A program made the position numbers and the translations under genes. DNA of 64,000 nucleotides from assembly GCF_000227135.1 (NCBI RefSeq), contig NC_018237.1, forward strand, positions 380,149 through 444,148. Direction: 5' to 3'. Each line of letters begins with the position of its first letter. Position 1 is the first letter of the stretch. The notes below the pieces were generated by a model that was not told where the DNA came from, did no database searches, and worked only from the letters and a program-made list of their open reading frames with translations. Positions 18,435-29,200 of the stretch are shown here, piece by piece. This DNA is from Leishmania donovani. Its lineage: Eukaryota > Euglenozoa > Kinetoplastea > Trypanosomatida > Trypanosomatidae.

Positions 18435-19407
18435 GGTGACACGCGATGGTCGTGCTCGGGTGCGGTGGCCTACGTGGCTACGGCTCTTTCTCTGGTCTGG
18501 GTGGAAGGGGCGTGGCGGGGAGAACGATGGCGGTGTGGACTGCGCTGAGGATGCACTGCGCACATGCGCGCATCCGAATGTTAACGGGAAGGCGGAGGAG
18601 AGGAGGAGGGGGGGGGTGGGTGGGTGAGTTGGGGCAGGGGGCGCGAAAGTGAAGGAGACCAGCGGCGCGCACATCTGCCGCGTCATCCTGAGGTTGCTGT
18701 TGAGCGGTTATAAAGGAGGTTGGGGTCAGGTATGCTTTGACCCCCCTCCCACCCCGCTGCTGCGTAGAGGGCTGAAGCGCCGCACGTACAAGCGGATCAG
18801 CGCAGGGCCGGCAGCGCAGACGCCCCTGTGTGCCGACGACGGGGCCGCTTCGATGAGGTGGGCGGAAAGCAGCGGCAGCAGCACCGCTGGCGCGTCATTC
18901 GTTACTTGCGCGGCACAGGCACACGCACGCATCGCGCAGAGAGGCATCCACCTATACGCGCGCGCACTGCGTGGGCGTGCCGCTCCTTGCTCGCTACCTT
19001 TGCGTCCTCTGCGCTCTCTCCTCAGCTGCCGGCCAGCACGGAGTGTGAGGACGACGCCGTCCATCGCACCCACGCACGGCCCTCTCTCACGCACGCCATC
19101 GCCGGGTCACAGAGATCGAGTGCGCGCACATTACGCAGAACATATTCCCCTCTCCCCTTTGCATGGCGCATTTAAAATAATAAAAAACAGAAGTGCATCT
19201 ATGATACGGCGTGCGCGGCAGCGTGGAGGCACACACGCTGCCTGCCACGCCCCTTACACACGCAGACATCTGCGCGTGTGCGTGCCGCTGCCGCGTGCAG
19301 AGGCCCAGTGCTTCTCCCTCTCCGGGAGGAGATGAGCCGAGATGTTCATCTCCACCACGACCTTTGAAAGAGATCTAAGAGAGACAGAGAGGAGGGAGGG
19401 TGTGGGC
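18435..19407. other. Intergenic region downstream of histone H3 copy 1
   Basis: About 970 bp covering the 3' UTR of H3 copy 1 and the 5' UTR of the Nop16 gene. A G/GGT-rich purine tract at about 18593-18620 may act as the pyrimidine tract for Nop16. A short AT-rich stretch lies at 19172-19190. No gene was seen. This 3' flank shows no obvious match to the flanks of the other two H3 copies. Confidence 0.55.
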
Positions 19408-19800
19408 TTAGTGGCGCTCACCGCGCAGGCGCAGCGCCAGCTGGATGTCCTTCGGCTGGATCGTCACGCGCTTCGCGTGGATGCAGGCGAGGTTCGTGTC
19501 CGCCATCAGCGACACAACGTACGCCTCCGTCGCCTCCTGCAGCGCCATGATAGCGCTGCTCTGGAAGCGCAGACCCTCCTTCTGCGCGCTCGACACCTCG
19601 CGCACCAGGCGCTGGAACGGCGCGCACTGGATCAGCAGGCTCGTACTCTTCTGGAACTTGCGGATCTCGCGGATCGCGCAGGTGCCCGGGCGCCAGCGGC
19701 GGTGCGACTTCTTCACGCCGGACGCCGCGCTCGGCGCCTTCTTGCTCTTCTTCGACGTGATGGTGCGCTTCGCGCGGGCGGTCTCCTTGGTGCGGGACAT
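19408..19800 (-). CDS. H3: Histone H3 (copy 1)
   Basis: This encodes 130 aa from the ATG at 19798-19800, with no intron. The sequence MSRTKETARAKRTITSKKSK, then the HRRWRPGTCAIREIRKFQKS block and C-terminal RVTIQPKDIQLALRLRGERH, is the divergent trypanosomatid H3: the tail is shorter and unlike ARTKQTARKS of other eukaryotes, while the histone fold is intact. Lys74 (counting Met) in SAQKEGLRF is at the position of the Dot1-methylated lysine of trypanosome H3 (known for the family). The protein is identical to copy 2 and to the visible part of copy 3. The 5' flank is shared with copy 3 for about 110 nt, and with copy 2 for about 35 nt. Confidence 0.98.
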   Translation of the reverse strand: MSRTKETARAKRTITSKKSKKAPSAASGVKKSHRRWRPGTCAIREIRKFQKSTSLLIQCAPFQRLVREVSSAQKEGLRFQSSAIMALQEATEAYVVSLMADTNLACIHAKRVTIQPKDIQLALRLRGERH

Positions 19801-20546
19801 GGTGGTGCGGGAGTGGGTGGGGTGGAGGGAAGGTTGACGGGTGGGTGGGTGGTGGTGGTGGCGATGGCGGCTGTGGAGGCTGCGGCGTGTGTGCGAGTGG
19901 GGTTGAGAGGCGAGCAATCGAGGATGGGAAAAGAGTGATGGAGGCGAAGCGGGTGAGCAAGTCGCCGCTCGAAGTCGGTGAGGCGAGGCTCGGGAGACGG
20001 ATTGGCGTCTGCCGAGCGCGAACGGTCCGAGGCGGCCAAAGGAGCGCAGGATTACCAGATCGATGCTGTGAACAACCCGCGCCTCTCCTCCGGTGGGCTC
20101 GTATGGGCTTGCTTTACCACGTACATGGACACAGACACACGTACATACACGCACGCGCATATCTGCACACCTGCTGTGTGCGCTTATGTGTGTGTGTGTG
20201 TTGCTCGTGCTGGTCTTGCTCTTGGGGTGAGGGTGATATACAGTGGACGTCTACGCCGTGGCGATGGCAAGTTGTGGACGGCGGACGGCAGCCGTTTGTG
20301 TATGTGTGTGGTGTGTGGGTGTTGTTGGAAGGAAAAGGAAGGAGGAACACACAAGATGCGAGGGCCACGAAACAGGAGGGGTGGGTGGGTGGACTGGAGA
20401 GCGACCAAGACACCGATACGCGCGCGCATCCATCGTATCCCCCCGCTTCGCCCCCTCCGCTGTCGCAGGCGCACAGGGAGAGCCACTAAAAGCGGCGGCG
20501 TGGAGGAAGGGCAATAAGGTTCAGCACGGTGACAGCGCCGAACGAG
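19801..20546. other. Intergenic region upstream of histone H3 copy 1
   Basis: The first ~110 bp (19801-19911) match the flank of H3 copy 3 where that is not masked by a gap; the first ~35 bp also match copy 2. GGT/GGGT repeats at 19838-19863 and GT repeats at 20187-20201 and 20299-20320 follow. No gene was seen. Confidence 0.6.
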
Positions 20547-23500
20547 CTAGAGCACGGTCGCCGAGGCGGTGGCACAACCGACGCCTGCCGGCAAAATCTG
20601 GTATCGCCTACGGGTCACCTCACGCGCCACCTCGCGCTGACGAGCTCGGCACACTGGCAGGACATCGCGCAATGCAGCACCGATGAGGCTGTCTGTCATG
20701 CACAGAAGTGGTGCGCCGGCAGATGCCATCTGCTGCTGTGTATGGGGGAGGGCAACAGGTGGCGGCGACGGCGCGGAGGGCGAGGCTCCTGCAGCCCCTG
20801 TCAGAGCTCGTGATGCTACTCTATCCCTCACGGCTGCAGCTGAGGCACGACCTGTTGTGTGGCCTCGCGCAATTTCAGCAGTTCTTCCCGCGTATGCGGA
20901 CGGCGACACATCTCGATAGACCAGCGACTGCTGCTGTTGTGCGTGAAAGGAAGCCGGGGGGTGCGTGTGAGGGTGGTAGCGGTAGACAGCGGCGAAGGGG
21001 GCCTGCGATGCTGGCGCTGGGGTCCACATGAGTTTAACGTCCTGCCAGATGGCGGCCGCTTTCCGCGATGGTGGAAGCGGCCGCGAATGCGCTAGCCGGC
21101 TCACCGCATCACCGCCTGCGGGGCAGCTATAGGAAGGTGTTGCTGCAGCGGTGATCGCATTACGGTTGCCATTGCCAGGCATGGCACGTCCATGTGCCTT
21201 GCCACCGCCTCCTGGACTCGCGGGCCGCTGCTTCGCGGCATCGACGGGGTGCTTGATGCCCCCGTCATGACCGTCACTGCGGGTATCCGCGCCGCTGGCG
21301 CTGTGCGGAGTGTGTTTTGACAGTTGCCGCGACTGTTTCCGCTGTCGTGTCGTGCTGCTGCTGTTGTACCTGTAGCGGCTGCTTCGCGGCGTACCCGTGC
21401 CGTGCTCGGGTGTTGTGCTGCTGATGCCCTCCATGGAGCGATGGTGATGACCGTTGTGAAGGTGGTGGCGAGTCTTGCGATGAACGTCTGGGTAGTTGTG
21501 GTGGGTCTCGGCCCCGGTGGTGGTGGCTCCAGCGCCACGGATGCGACGCCGCGTCAGGCGCCAGTTAAAGCCGTTGTTGCCGTGGACGAGGATCGGATCA
21601 GCGCTGCGGGAGCGCTGCTGACGGCGGGAGTGCGCAGTTGCTGTGGCGTCCGGGTGCTGCAGGATGGCAGCGATGGCCGCCGATGGACGCATCGCAGCAG
21701 GCGTCGCGGCGCCGCCCTTCACATGCATCCTGGCGCCTCCTTCCGCTCTCGCGGTGTGTGCCCCCATTTCACGTGAGGGCGACGACTCGGTAGACGATGC
21801 AGGCGTGGTGGTAGTCATGGTGGTGAGATCGCTCTCCCCGCTCGTGCCCTGGTGTTGATCGCGGCTTCCGTGATGCCGGGACTTCTGTTCTGCTGCTGGC
21901 GCCATCTCCGCCGCACTCCGATGGTCGTCCGCGACGTCGCCAGGGGGCATGAGGACCGCACCGCTAGGTGCGATGGCGAAAACGATAGGCGCCGGCGCGG
22001 TTGCTGTGCCACCGACAGCCGTGTAGGGGGTTGTTTCTCTCGTTATGGCCGTCCCGGCGAAGGAGTGTGTGGCCATCAAGTGTGGTGGCGGTGCCGGCAA
22101 CGACCCTACTGCGGAAGCGCCGTCGCCGACGGTCCCGGGTGCCCCGTTCACGTCCATCAGCAGCGCGTCGGCGAAGGCCTCCACCGGAGAGGAGGACTGC
22201 GGATGCGCCAGCGTCGCCGTTTCAGCGTACTCCCGTACGGGCGTTGCGTCCGTGGGCCCAGATGCGAGTAGGGAAGACCTGGGAAGAGAGCCCGTTATCA
22301 ATGGTGGCGTGTGCAGCAGCAAGTGCTGAACATCCCGCCCTTTCCCCACCGCGGTCGCCAGTCGTTGCGGGCTCACATATCTTGAGCGACTGTTGGCGGG
22401 ACTGTTCCGCACATTTGATTTCCGCCGCTGTTCTTGTTTCGGTGTACTCTGACGATGCCCACTGCGCGCTGGCGCGTCTCTCAGCGCCACGGCTGGTATT
22501 CCCGCCCTTCTGGTCGCAGACGGGCCGGCGCCCTCAGCACCGCGACCGCGACCTCGCCTGGAGCTCGCTCGCTGGCCACCGCTACGGTCGCGCAACTGGG
22601 CTTCTGCTGCTGGGGTTGGCGACGGCGTCGTGGGGTGCCGCTGTTTCTGCGAGTGCCGGCCCCGCTGCTGCTTTGCCGAGGGCGCCGTCTTACTGCTGGC
22701 GGAGGACGAGGTGTCACCGTACAGCGTGTCGACGCTGTAGATGCCGCGGCCGTCGCCTCGGCGCTGCCGTAACGTTTGCATCATCATCGCGAGTGGCGGG
22801 CTTCGGTCGCGTCGGTCCTCGGTCGCGGCACCGACGCCAGTTCGTTGCCGTGGTGGCGTCGTCATACTCACTGGCACAGTGATCATCGCTGCTCCACGCT
22901 GTGCGGCCGCCATCATCTCCTCCTTCCGCTGCTTGCGGTGCCGTCGCAGCACTTCGCGGTGCTGGCGCTGCTGATGCTCCAGTTGCATGAGATAACGTTG
23001 ATACTCCACGAGAGAGGCCGGAATGGGAGAGGATGAGGGCGGTGGTGGCGGCGGCTGCTGTTGTTGCTGCTGATGCATAACGAAGCCGCCTGCACCAGCG
23101 GAGATGCTGGCCCCGCTGGCGACATGCGGTGGCGGTGAGAGAAGCATGTCGTTGTCGCCCTGCAAACTCGACTGCCACGGGCCGAGTGACAGCTGCGGCG
23201 CCGCGTCGGACGCTTTCGCAGCGTGAGCACCGGCGGGTGCCACCGTCAAGCGCGGATGATACGAAAGGGGCAGCGGCTGCTGTGACTGCTGCTGGCGAGG
23301 GGGTGCGTGCGCCGCGGCTTCACCTTCGAACGATGATCGCATTGCATGGTCGATGGACTGGAGATGCATCGCCGAATCAGCGTTGTCGACGGAGGCGGTG
23401 ATGTGGTAGTGCGCGCCCGTCGCTGATGGAGCTGCCACCACCTTCTCGGAGCCAATCCACACCCTCGGAACACTTCCTGTAGTGCTTGCTTCGGATGGAA

Positions 23501-23605
23501 GCGACACCCTCCTCTCCCGCAGCTGCAGTTGCTGGAGGCGCACAATGCTTTCGAGGTCTCGCTGGATGGCGACGAGGTAGTGGGATGAAGTGTGGCTAGC
23601 CGAGT

Positions 23606-23638
<33 letters not shown>

Positions 23639-24056
23639 GGTTGTTTGTGCCGCCGCCAGCACGGTCGCCGAGGGGGCTCAGTTGGACAGAGGACGAGGAG
23701 AATGGCGCAGCCGTCGAATGCCGCATCGAAAAGGGTGGCGGTGGCTGGAGGGCGATGGCAGACATGCCTACGAAGGGCTTCTGCTCAGCTTCGTAACGCC
23801 CCGCCGTGCTCGAGGCAGCCACTTCCGAAGAACGCCGCACAGGCTCCTCGTGGGGGATACCGCTGATGCTGCTGCCTCCGTTTGTGGTGTCCGCCACGTG
23901 GCCAAGGCGCGGGTCAGGAGGGGCCATGTTGCTCATCGTGGGCTTGGGAGCACCGCTGCTTCCCTGCAGACGCGCCGGAAGCCCTGCCTCGATGTGCTCG
24001 CTGCGATTGAGTCCCGCGGGGTGAGGCGGGGGCGTGTGCGGTGCGATGCGCATCAT
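20547..24056 (-). CDS. Large low-complexity protein, unknown function
   Basis: This encodes 1169 aa from tandem ATGs at 24051-24056. The open frame continues upstream to 24986 but with UTR-like composition. Most of the protein is disordered: Ser, Pro, Gln, Ala, His and Thr tracts (a Ser run at about 23608-23637, Gln runs near 23050-23075). Order is suggested in a few places only: SHYLVAIQRDLESIVRLQQL (short helix), EYQRYLMQLEHQQRQHREVL with the basic RRHRKQRKEE that follows (a charged coiled coil about residue 335-380), and a C-terminal segment with DVKLMWTP and CMTDSLIGAALRDVLPVCRA. No known domain was recognised and there are no membrane segments. The frame is intact over 3.5 kb with high GC3, which supports it being real. 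A cytoskeletal or RNA-binding role is conceivable but unsupported. Confidence 0.75.
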
Positions 24057-24982
24057 GGCTGAGCATCGCCTACCGCACCAACAGAGCGACGTCGGGGGGG
24101 GGGAGAGGGCAGCGCGGAAGAGACGAGAGCTGGCTGCTGCTCGTCGCTGTGCGTGTGCGCGTGGACAGACGGGCGGAGATGCGAAGGTGCAGATATGTAT
24201 ATGTATATATGCTTCGACTTGGATGGCGTTGCGCAGAGAGGGGGAGGGGGGAGGGAAGGGTAGGCGCCGGCTTGGGATGGCAGAGGACAGCGAAGGGGCG
24301 CCATCCGTGCACGATGAGTTTGGAGAAAGCAGGGCGAGGAATGTGGTGACGCGTGCCTTACTGCCCGCATGACGACTCCCTTCACGCAGCAGGCGGCGAA
24401 AGCATTTTCTTTTCTCTCTTGGCCGCTGCACGTCTACTTTTTCTTCGGTGACGCAGCGCATGAACTCAGCGTCCTGGCCTGTGCGTGGAGGCTCCCCCCT
24501 CCTCCTCGTGGGCGCATGAGAGAGTGCGTGTAGGGGGGTATGGGAGCCACTGAATTTGACGCACGCATAACGCACAGAGGCGCGCGCACGCTGAGGATTA
24601 GAGGAGACACCAGAAGGCGTTACAAGAAGAACACACACACACAAAAAAAAAACGGAAAACCTAGACGTGGGAGGAAGGGCCCACACCCACTGACCACCAT
24701 CTACATCATGGAGGAAGGAGCAGGGAGCGTTGCCCAACAGAGAGGTGCCCCACAACGCGGGTAGTGAGAGGGAGAAGGGGAGGGATCGATGTGTGACGCA
24801 CCTATATGCCACCCCGCATCCACTGCGAAACTCATCATCTCTGCCGCTCTGACTTCTCCATCTGTCCGCGCAGTACACAGCTCCCCGCCATCCTAGCCGA
24901 CCGCCACCGCCACCGCGCCCCCTCCCGCGGGATGGCTCACCGCCCCCCTGCCGCACCTCCGGCCTGACAGCGGGGAAGCCGC
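24057..24982. other. Intergenic region, no gene seen
   Basis: This is 5' UTR of the large low-complexity gene and 3' UTR of the FKBP gene. Purine tracts at 24093-24109 and 24237-24261 are likely splice pyrimidine tracts on the sense strand. A CA run abutting an A run lies at about 24631-24651. Confidence 0.55.
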
Positions 24983-25462
24983 TCAAAGCTCCGCGTAGGC
25001 CTTGGAGAGGGCCTGCTCCAGTTTCCTGTGGCCGTCCTCACCCGGCTTGCCGCCCTGCATCACCTTCAGCAGGCGGATCTTGAACACGAGAGCCGCGTTC
25101 GGCGGAATGACACCGCCGGCACCGCGCGTGCCGTACGCCAGATCCGGAGGCAAGTAAACCTCCCATTCCTCTCCCTCCACCATGTACTGGAGGGCCTCCG
25201 TCCATCCCTTGATCACCTGGCTCGGCGAAAATGTGGCGGGGTGGCCGCGATCCATAGAGCTGTCGAACACCTTGCCATTCGTCAGGGAGCCGTGGTAGTG
25301 CACCGAGCACGGGTCCGACACGTTCGGCGACTTTGTGGAAGCCGTGTCAGTCACCTTCTTCACGATCTTGAAGCGCATGCCGCTGGCCAGCTGGTGCACG
25401 TTGGACTTTGCGTCCAGACTCGCCATGAATGCCTGGTCGACTGCGTTCATCTTCTTTCGCAT
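24983..25462 (-). CDS. FKBP-type peptidyl-prolyl cis-trans isomerase
   Basis: This encodes 159 aa from the ATG at 25460-25462; a second ATG at 25450 is four codons in. Residues 1-50 form a charged N-terminal extension, and residues 50-135 are one FKBP domain. The usual active-site residues are visible: Tyr56 (HYHGSL), Phe66-Asp67 (GKVFDSS), Phe78, Val83-Ile84 and Trp87 (FSPSQVIKGWTEAL), Tyr110 (LAYGTRGAGGVIPPN) and Phe127. It ends with a short charged helix (KLEQALSKAYAEL). The layout of a short N-terminal extension plus one FKBP domain is like the Mip group, but no signal peptide is seen with this start. It should catalyse prolyl isomerisation and bind FK506-like ligands. The frame is intact. 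Confidence 0.93.
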   Translation of the reverse strand: MRKKMNAVDQAFMASLDAKSNVHQLASGMRFKIVKKVTDTASTKSPNVSDPCSVHYHGSLTNGKVFDSSMDRGHPATFSPSQVIKGWTEALQYMVEGEEWEVYLPPDLAYGTRGAGGVIPPNAALVFKIRLLKVMQGGKPGEDGHRKLEQALSKAYAEL

Positions 25463-26245
25463 GTAAAGAGAGAGAGAGAGGAAAAGGGTTACGTGACTGT
25501 GTGGGCGTGATAGTGGCGTGCGTGTACGCGCGTTGCTGGTGTTGCTGCCTGTGGCAGCGGAAGGTCGACGCATCCACAGGCACGCGTGGATGTCGGCACG
25601 AGAAAGAGGGATAGACGCCCAGGGAGTAACAGGGCGAGATGGCGGGCGGACATGCAGGGGCGGGGAGAGGGGGGGGAGGAGAGAGGGAGACAGAGGGGTG
25701 GGGGCGTGATGGTGGTGCGCGCCGGTAGTTGTGGGTGCCAAAGCGAAGAAGAGCGAAGATAAGAGCATCCTTGGTGCGGCCGTGGGCTTTTGGAAGACAT
25801 TCCCGGCACTGCTGATCATGTCGACGCTTGTGCGTCGTGCTCGTGACGAAGCCGCACGCCCTTCCCAACCCCCTCCCCCCGCTCGACAGCCGAACGAAAC
25901 GCCCTGGGAGGTGCGCGGGGCGGGCGGGGTGGGGTGGAGGGCCGGGCCGGGCGGAGACGGCGAAGCATGGTGGTGGTGGTGGTGGTGTCTGTGTGTGTGT
26001 GTGGGGGGGGGAGGTGTCTTTGGCTGTACATGCGCGTAGAAAAGAATAATAAAACACTGACAACACGAGAGAAGAGGCGCTCCGCTGCGCACGCGTGGGG
26101 ACGTGCGTGTGTCAAGGGAGGGCGAGTGTGGCGAGGGGAGGTGGGGAGGGCAGTGAGCAGATCAGGAGAGGAGCCACGCAGCGGCACCCACGCACACGCT
26201 CCAAGTCGTGCGCGCAGAGAAAGGTGCTCTGAGACTGCCTTCACT
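25463..26245. other. Intergenic region, no gene seen
   Basis: This is 5' flank of FKBP and 3' flank of the IQ protein. A (GA)n stretch at 25467-25483 just upstream of the FKBP ATG and a purine-rich block at 25655-25700 are pyrimidine tracts in the transcript. A GGT/GT-rich stretch lies at 25967-26010. Confidence 0.55.
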
Positions 26246-29200
26246 TCACTCGTCGTACAGGGTGGCCCACTTCAACAAGTCCGCGTCTGCGTTGAAGGCA
26301 CCAGGTGTCTGAGCGCAACAGCCGTCGTTGGTGGCACTGTTCGGGTCACACAGGTAGTTGTAGAGCCGGACGCGCTCCACGTGCTGCTGCTCCTCGATGT
26401 ACTGCCGCTCAAGCACACACAGCATATCGAGCTCGGTGAACTGATCGTGCCAAACCAGCTGCCACACTTCCTCCCGCTCGAGCCGCTTGCGCGCACACTG
26501 AGCCACGGCGGCAGCACGATAGCGCCGCTCGCGCCGCGCCGCGAACGCGCGCCACGCCTGCTGGAGGCGGTGAGCCATCGCACTCAGAAAAGCCAGCGCG
26601 GCTGCCGCCTCCGCCTCGGCAGCCGCGGTGCGCTGCTGCATTCGGTACCGACGCACGGCGCGCTGCAGCACTCTGGCAGCAGCGTCTGCTCGCATCTCGC
26701 GTGCTGCGGTGGTGCGCACCACAAGCTTCTCTGCTAGCATTGTTCGCCGCCGCTGCTGCACCAGGGCTGCGGAGGCGTGCGCTCGTAAGAGGGCCTGCAA
26801 GAGACAGATGGCGCGCCAGCGCCGCGTTTCAAGGGCCGCGGCTTCGGCGCGCTGCCTTGCCTGCTCCGCCACATGCATCCGACCCAACTCTGCTCTGGTC
26901 AAGGCACCGCGACCGGCTGCTTGAACAAGAAAGAGGTTTTCCATGAAGGTGCGCCCTTGACGCGCCTTGAGGCGGCGCACGAGCAGCTGCGCCTGCGCGC
27001 TGCGACCGAAGCACTGGAGAAGGCGAATGACCTCGTAAGTATGCGCCTCGCGCGACAGCCGCTCCTCCTGCAGTGTGTGGCGCAGCTGGCGGAGATAGCG
27101 GCGTTGGCGCCCTGCGGCGTAGCGCCTCCAGGCCCGCTGAATGCGCGTCGACGACGTGCGCAGCTGTCGAGCGCGCTCCACCGCGAGTTCTAGGCGACGA
27201 CGCTCAACACAGCGACGCCAACCCACCGCGATGCGCTGCGCCGCCTCTGCCCTGCTCTCCTCCAGCGCCAACGCCTCACGGTGAAGGCGGCCCTGACGCA
27301 GGACGTACTCCTGCAGCACAATCATCAGCACAGTCGTGGCGGCATCGCGGCGGCGGCGAAGCGCGAGCTCCTCGGCTTTGCGGGCTTCGCGCAGCTGCGC
27401 CACGCAACGACGCGCTTGGATGCCGCGCACCCGCTTTTGAATTGTGGCTGCCGCGTGCGCCTGTCGTCCTGCCTCCGCCTGGAGGCGGCGCTGCTCCTTC
27501 ACCTCTGCTGTGCGGCGGCGCCAGTACGCCTTCTCGACAACCACACGGCGCCACCACTGCTGCACCTTGACGGCGTTGATTGCGCACAGTCGCAGCCGCG
27601 CGTCGTGGGCGATGCCGAGCTCCTTGCGCAGGCGGCGCCGCTCGCGCTGCCGCTGCAGGCACTGCCGCGCCGCGCGAGTGCGCCGCTGNNNNNNNNNNNN
27701 NNNNNNNNNNNNNNNNNNNNNNNNNNNNNNNNNNNNNNNNNNNNNNNNNNNNNNNNNNNNNNNNNNNNNNNNNNNNNNNNNNNNNNNCTTGCGCAGGCGG
27801 CGCCGCTCGCGCTGCCGCTGCAGCCACTGCCGCGCGGCGCGAGTGAGCTGCTGGGCGGCAGAGACCTCCCGCTGCTCCTGATCTCGTCGACGAGCGTCAG
27901 CGACGGCGCGCGCATGCAGAGCTTCTTGACGCCGGCGCTGCTCCACCGCGCACGAGAGAAGGCCTTCAATCGCCAGCGCGGCCGCCTTCTGGATTGCGTA
28001 GACGTACTGGTACAGGGCCTGGCGATAAGCGTACAGGATCTGACGCGCCTTGCTCGAGCGCCATGCCCGTTGAAGGGTCATCGCCGCCCTCGCCCGCCGC
28101 TCGTTGAGCTCGGCGTAGTACTTGATGATCTCACGCTGGAACCGCGCGTTGCGCTCTGGCAGCGTCTCCTCTTCCTCTTCCTCTTCCTCCTCTTCTTTGG
28201 CGTTTTCTTCGACTGCGCCGGCAGTATCGACTACATGTGTGTGTAGTGCACCTCCGTCTCCCCTGAGTTGCATTTGGCTGCTGCCGCTGAGTCTGCTAGT
28301 GCAGATGAAGCCGCGATGCTGATAGGCGGTGAAGGCGGAGTTGGCCGTTGGTGGCGCTGGTGCCCCCCCGGCTTCCGCGTCGGCAGCGCTACCACCACCA
28401 TCGCCACTGTCGTGTTGTTGCTCAGCCTCGGTTTCGACTGTTTGGACACCTTTCACGGTGGCACCGAGGTTGAGCGGCGCACCCTCGCTGAGCTCGCCTT
28501 GCTGAGGCTCTTGAACGCCTGCCTGGTCCTGCTGCTGCGATTCTAGCTCCACTTTCGGTTGCGGCAAAGTCGGCGAGACGGCGGCGTCGGGGGGGCTTGT
28601 TGGTGCCCCTGGAGCGGGTAAGAAGTTGCGATCACGCTTCGTCTGCCGGCGCGTACTGCCGTCGGCGTCGACCCCCGATGCGAGGGTCCCGGCAGCCCCA
28701 GCACTCTTTGGGGATATCGCGGAGAGTAGCAACGCCGCCGTCGGGGACTGCAGTTGGTCTTTCCGTTCCCTGCGGCGCCGAGCGGCGTTCTTCTTCTTCG
28801 CGCTTTCCTTGTCGTCAGCAAGCCATACGGCATCCTTCACGTCGCTGCGCAGAGTAAACGCATCCGCTGGCCGCTGCAGCCGGTAGCAGTGCCGCAGTGA
28901 CCGACTGCAGAGCAGCCTCGACGCCGACAGCGACGACTGCGGCGATGGGCGACGAAACGGTCTGGCGACACCGTCAGCGGCTGCCGCAGTGGAGGAGATG
29001 GTGAAGGGCAGCGTGAGAGTACGTCCAAGAGGAAGGGGTGGCCCGCTCTTGGAGGACCGCGCCGTTGCCGTGGAGGTCGGCACGGACTTCAGCGACCACG
29101 ACAGGGCCGGCGACGAAGGCGCGGGTGCAAGTCGCGACGGCTCAGGGCCGGAGAGTGTTAACGGTGGAAGAGGCGGTAGGCGGGTGAGTGTGCCGGTGGG

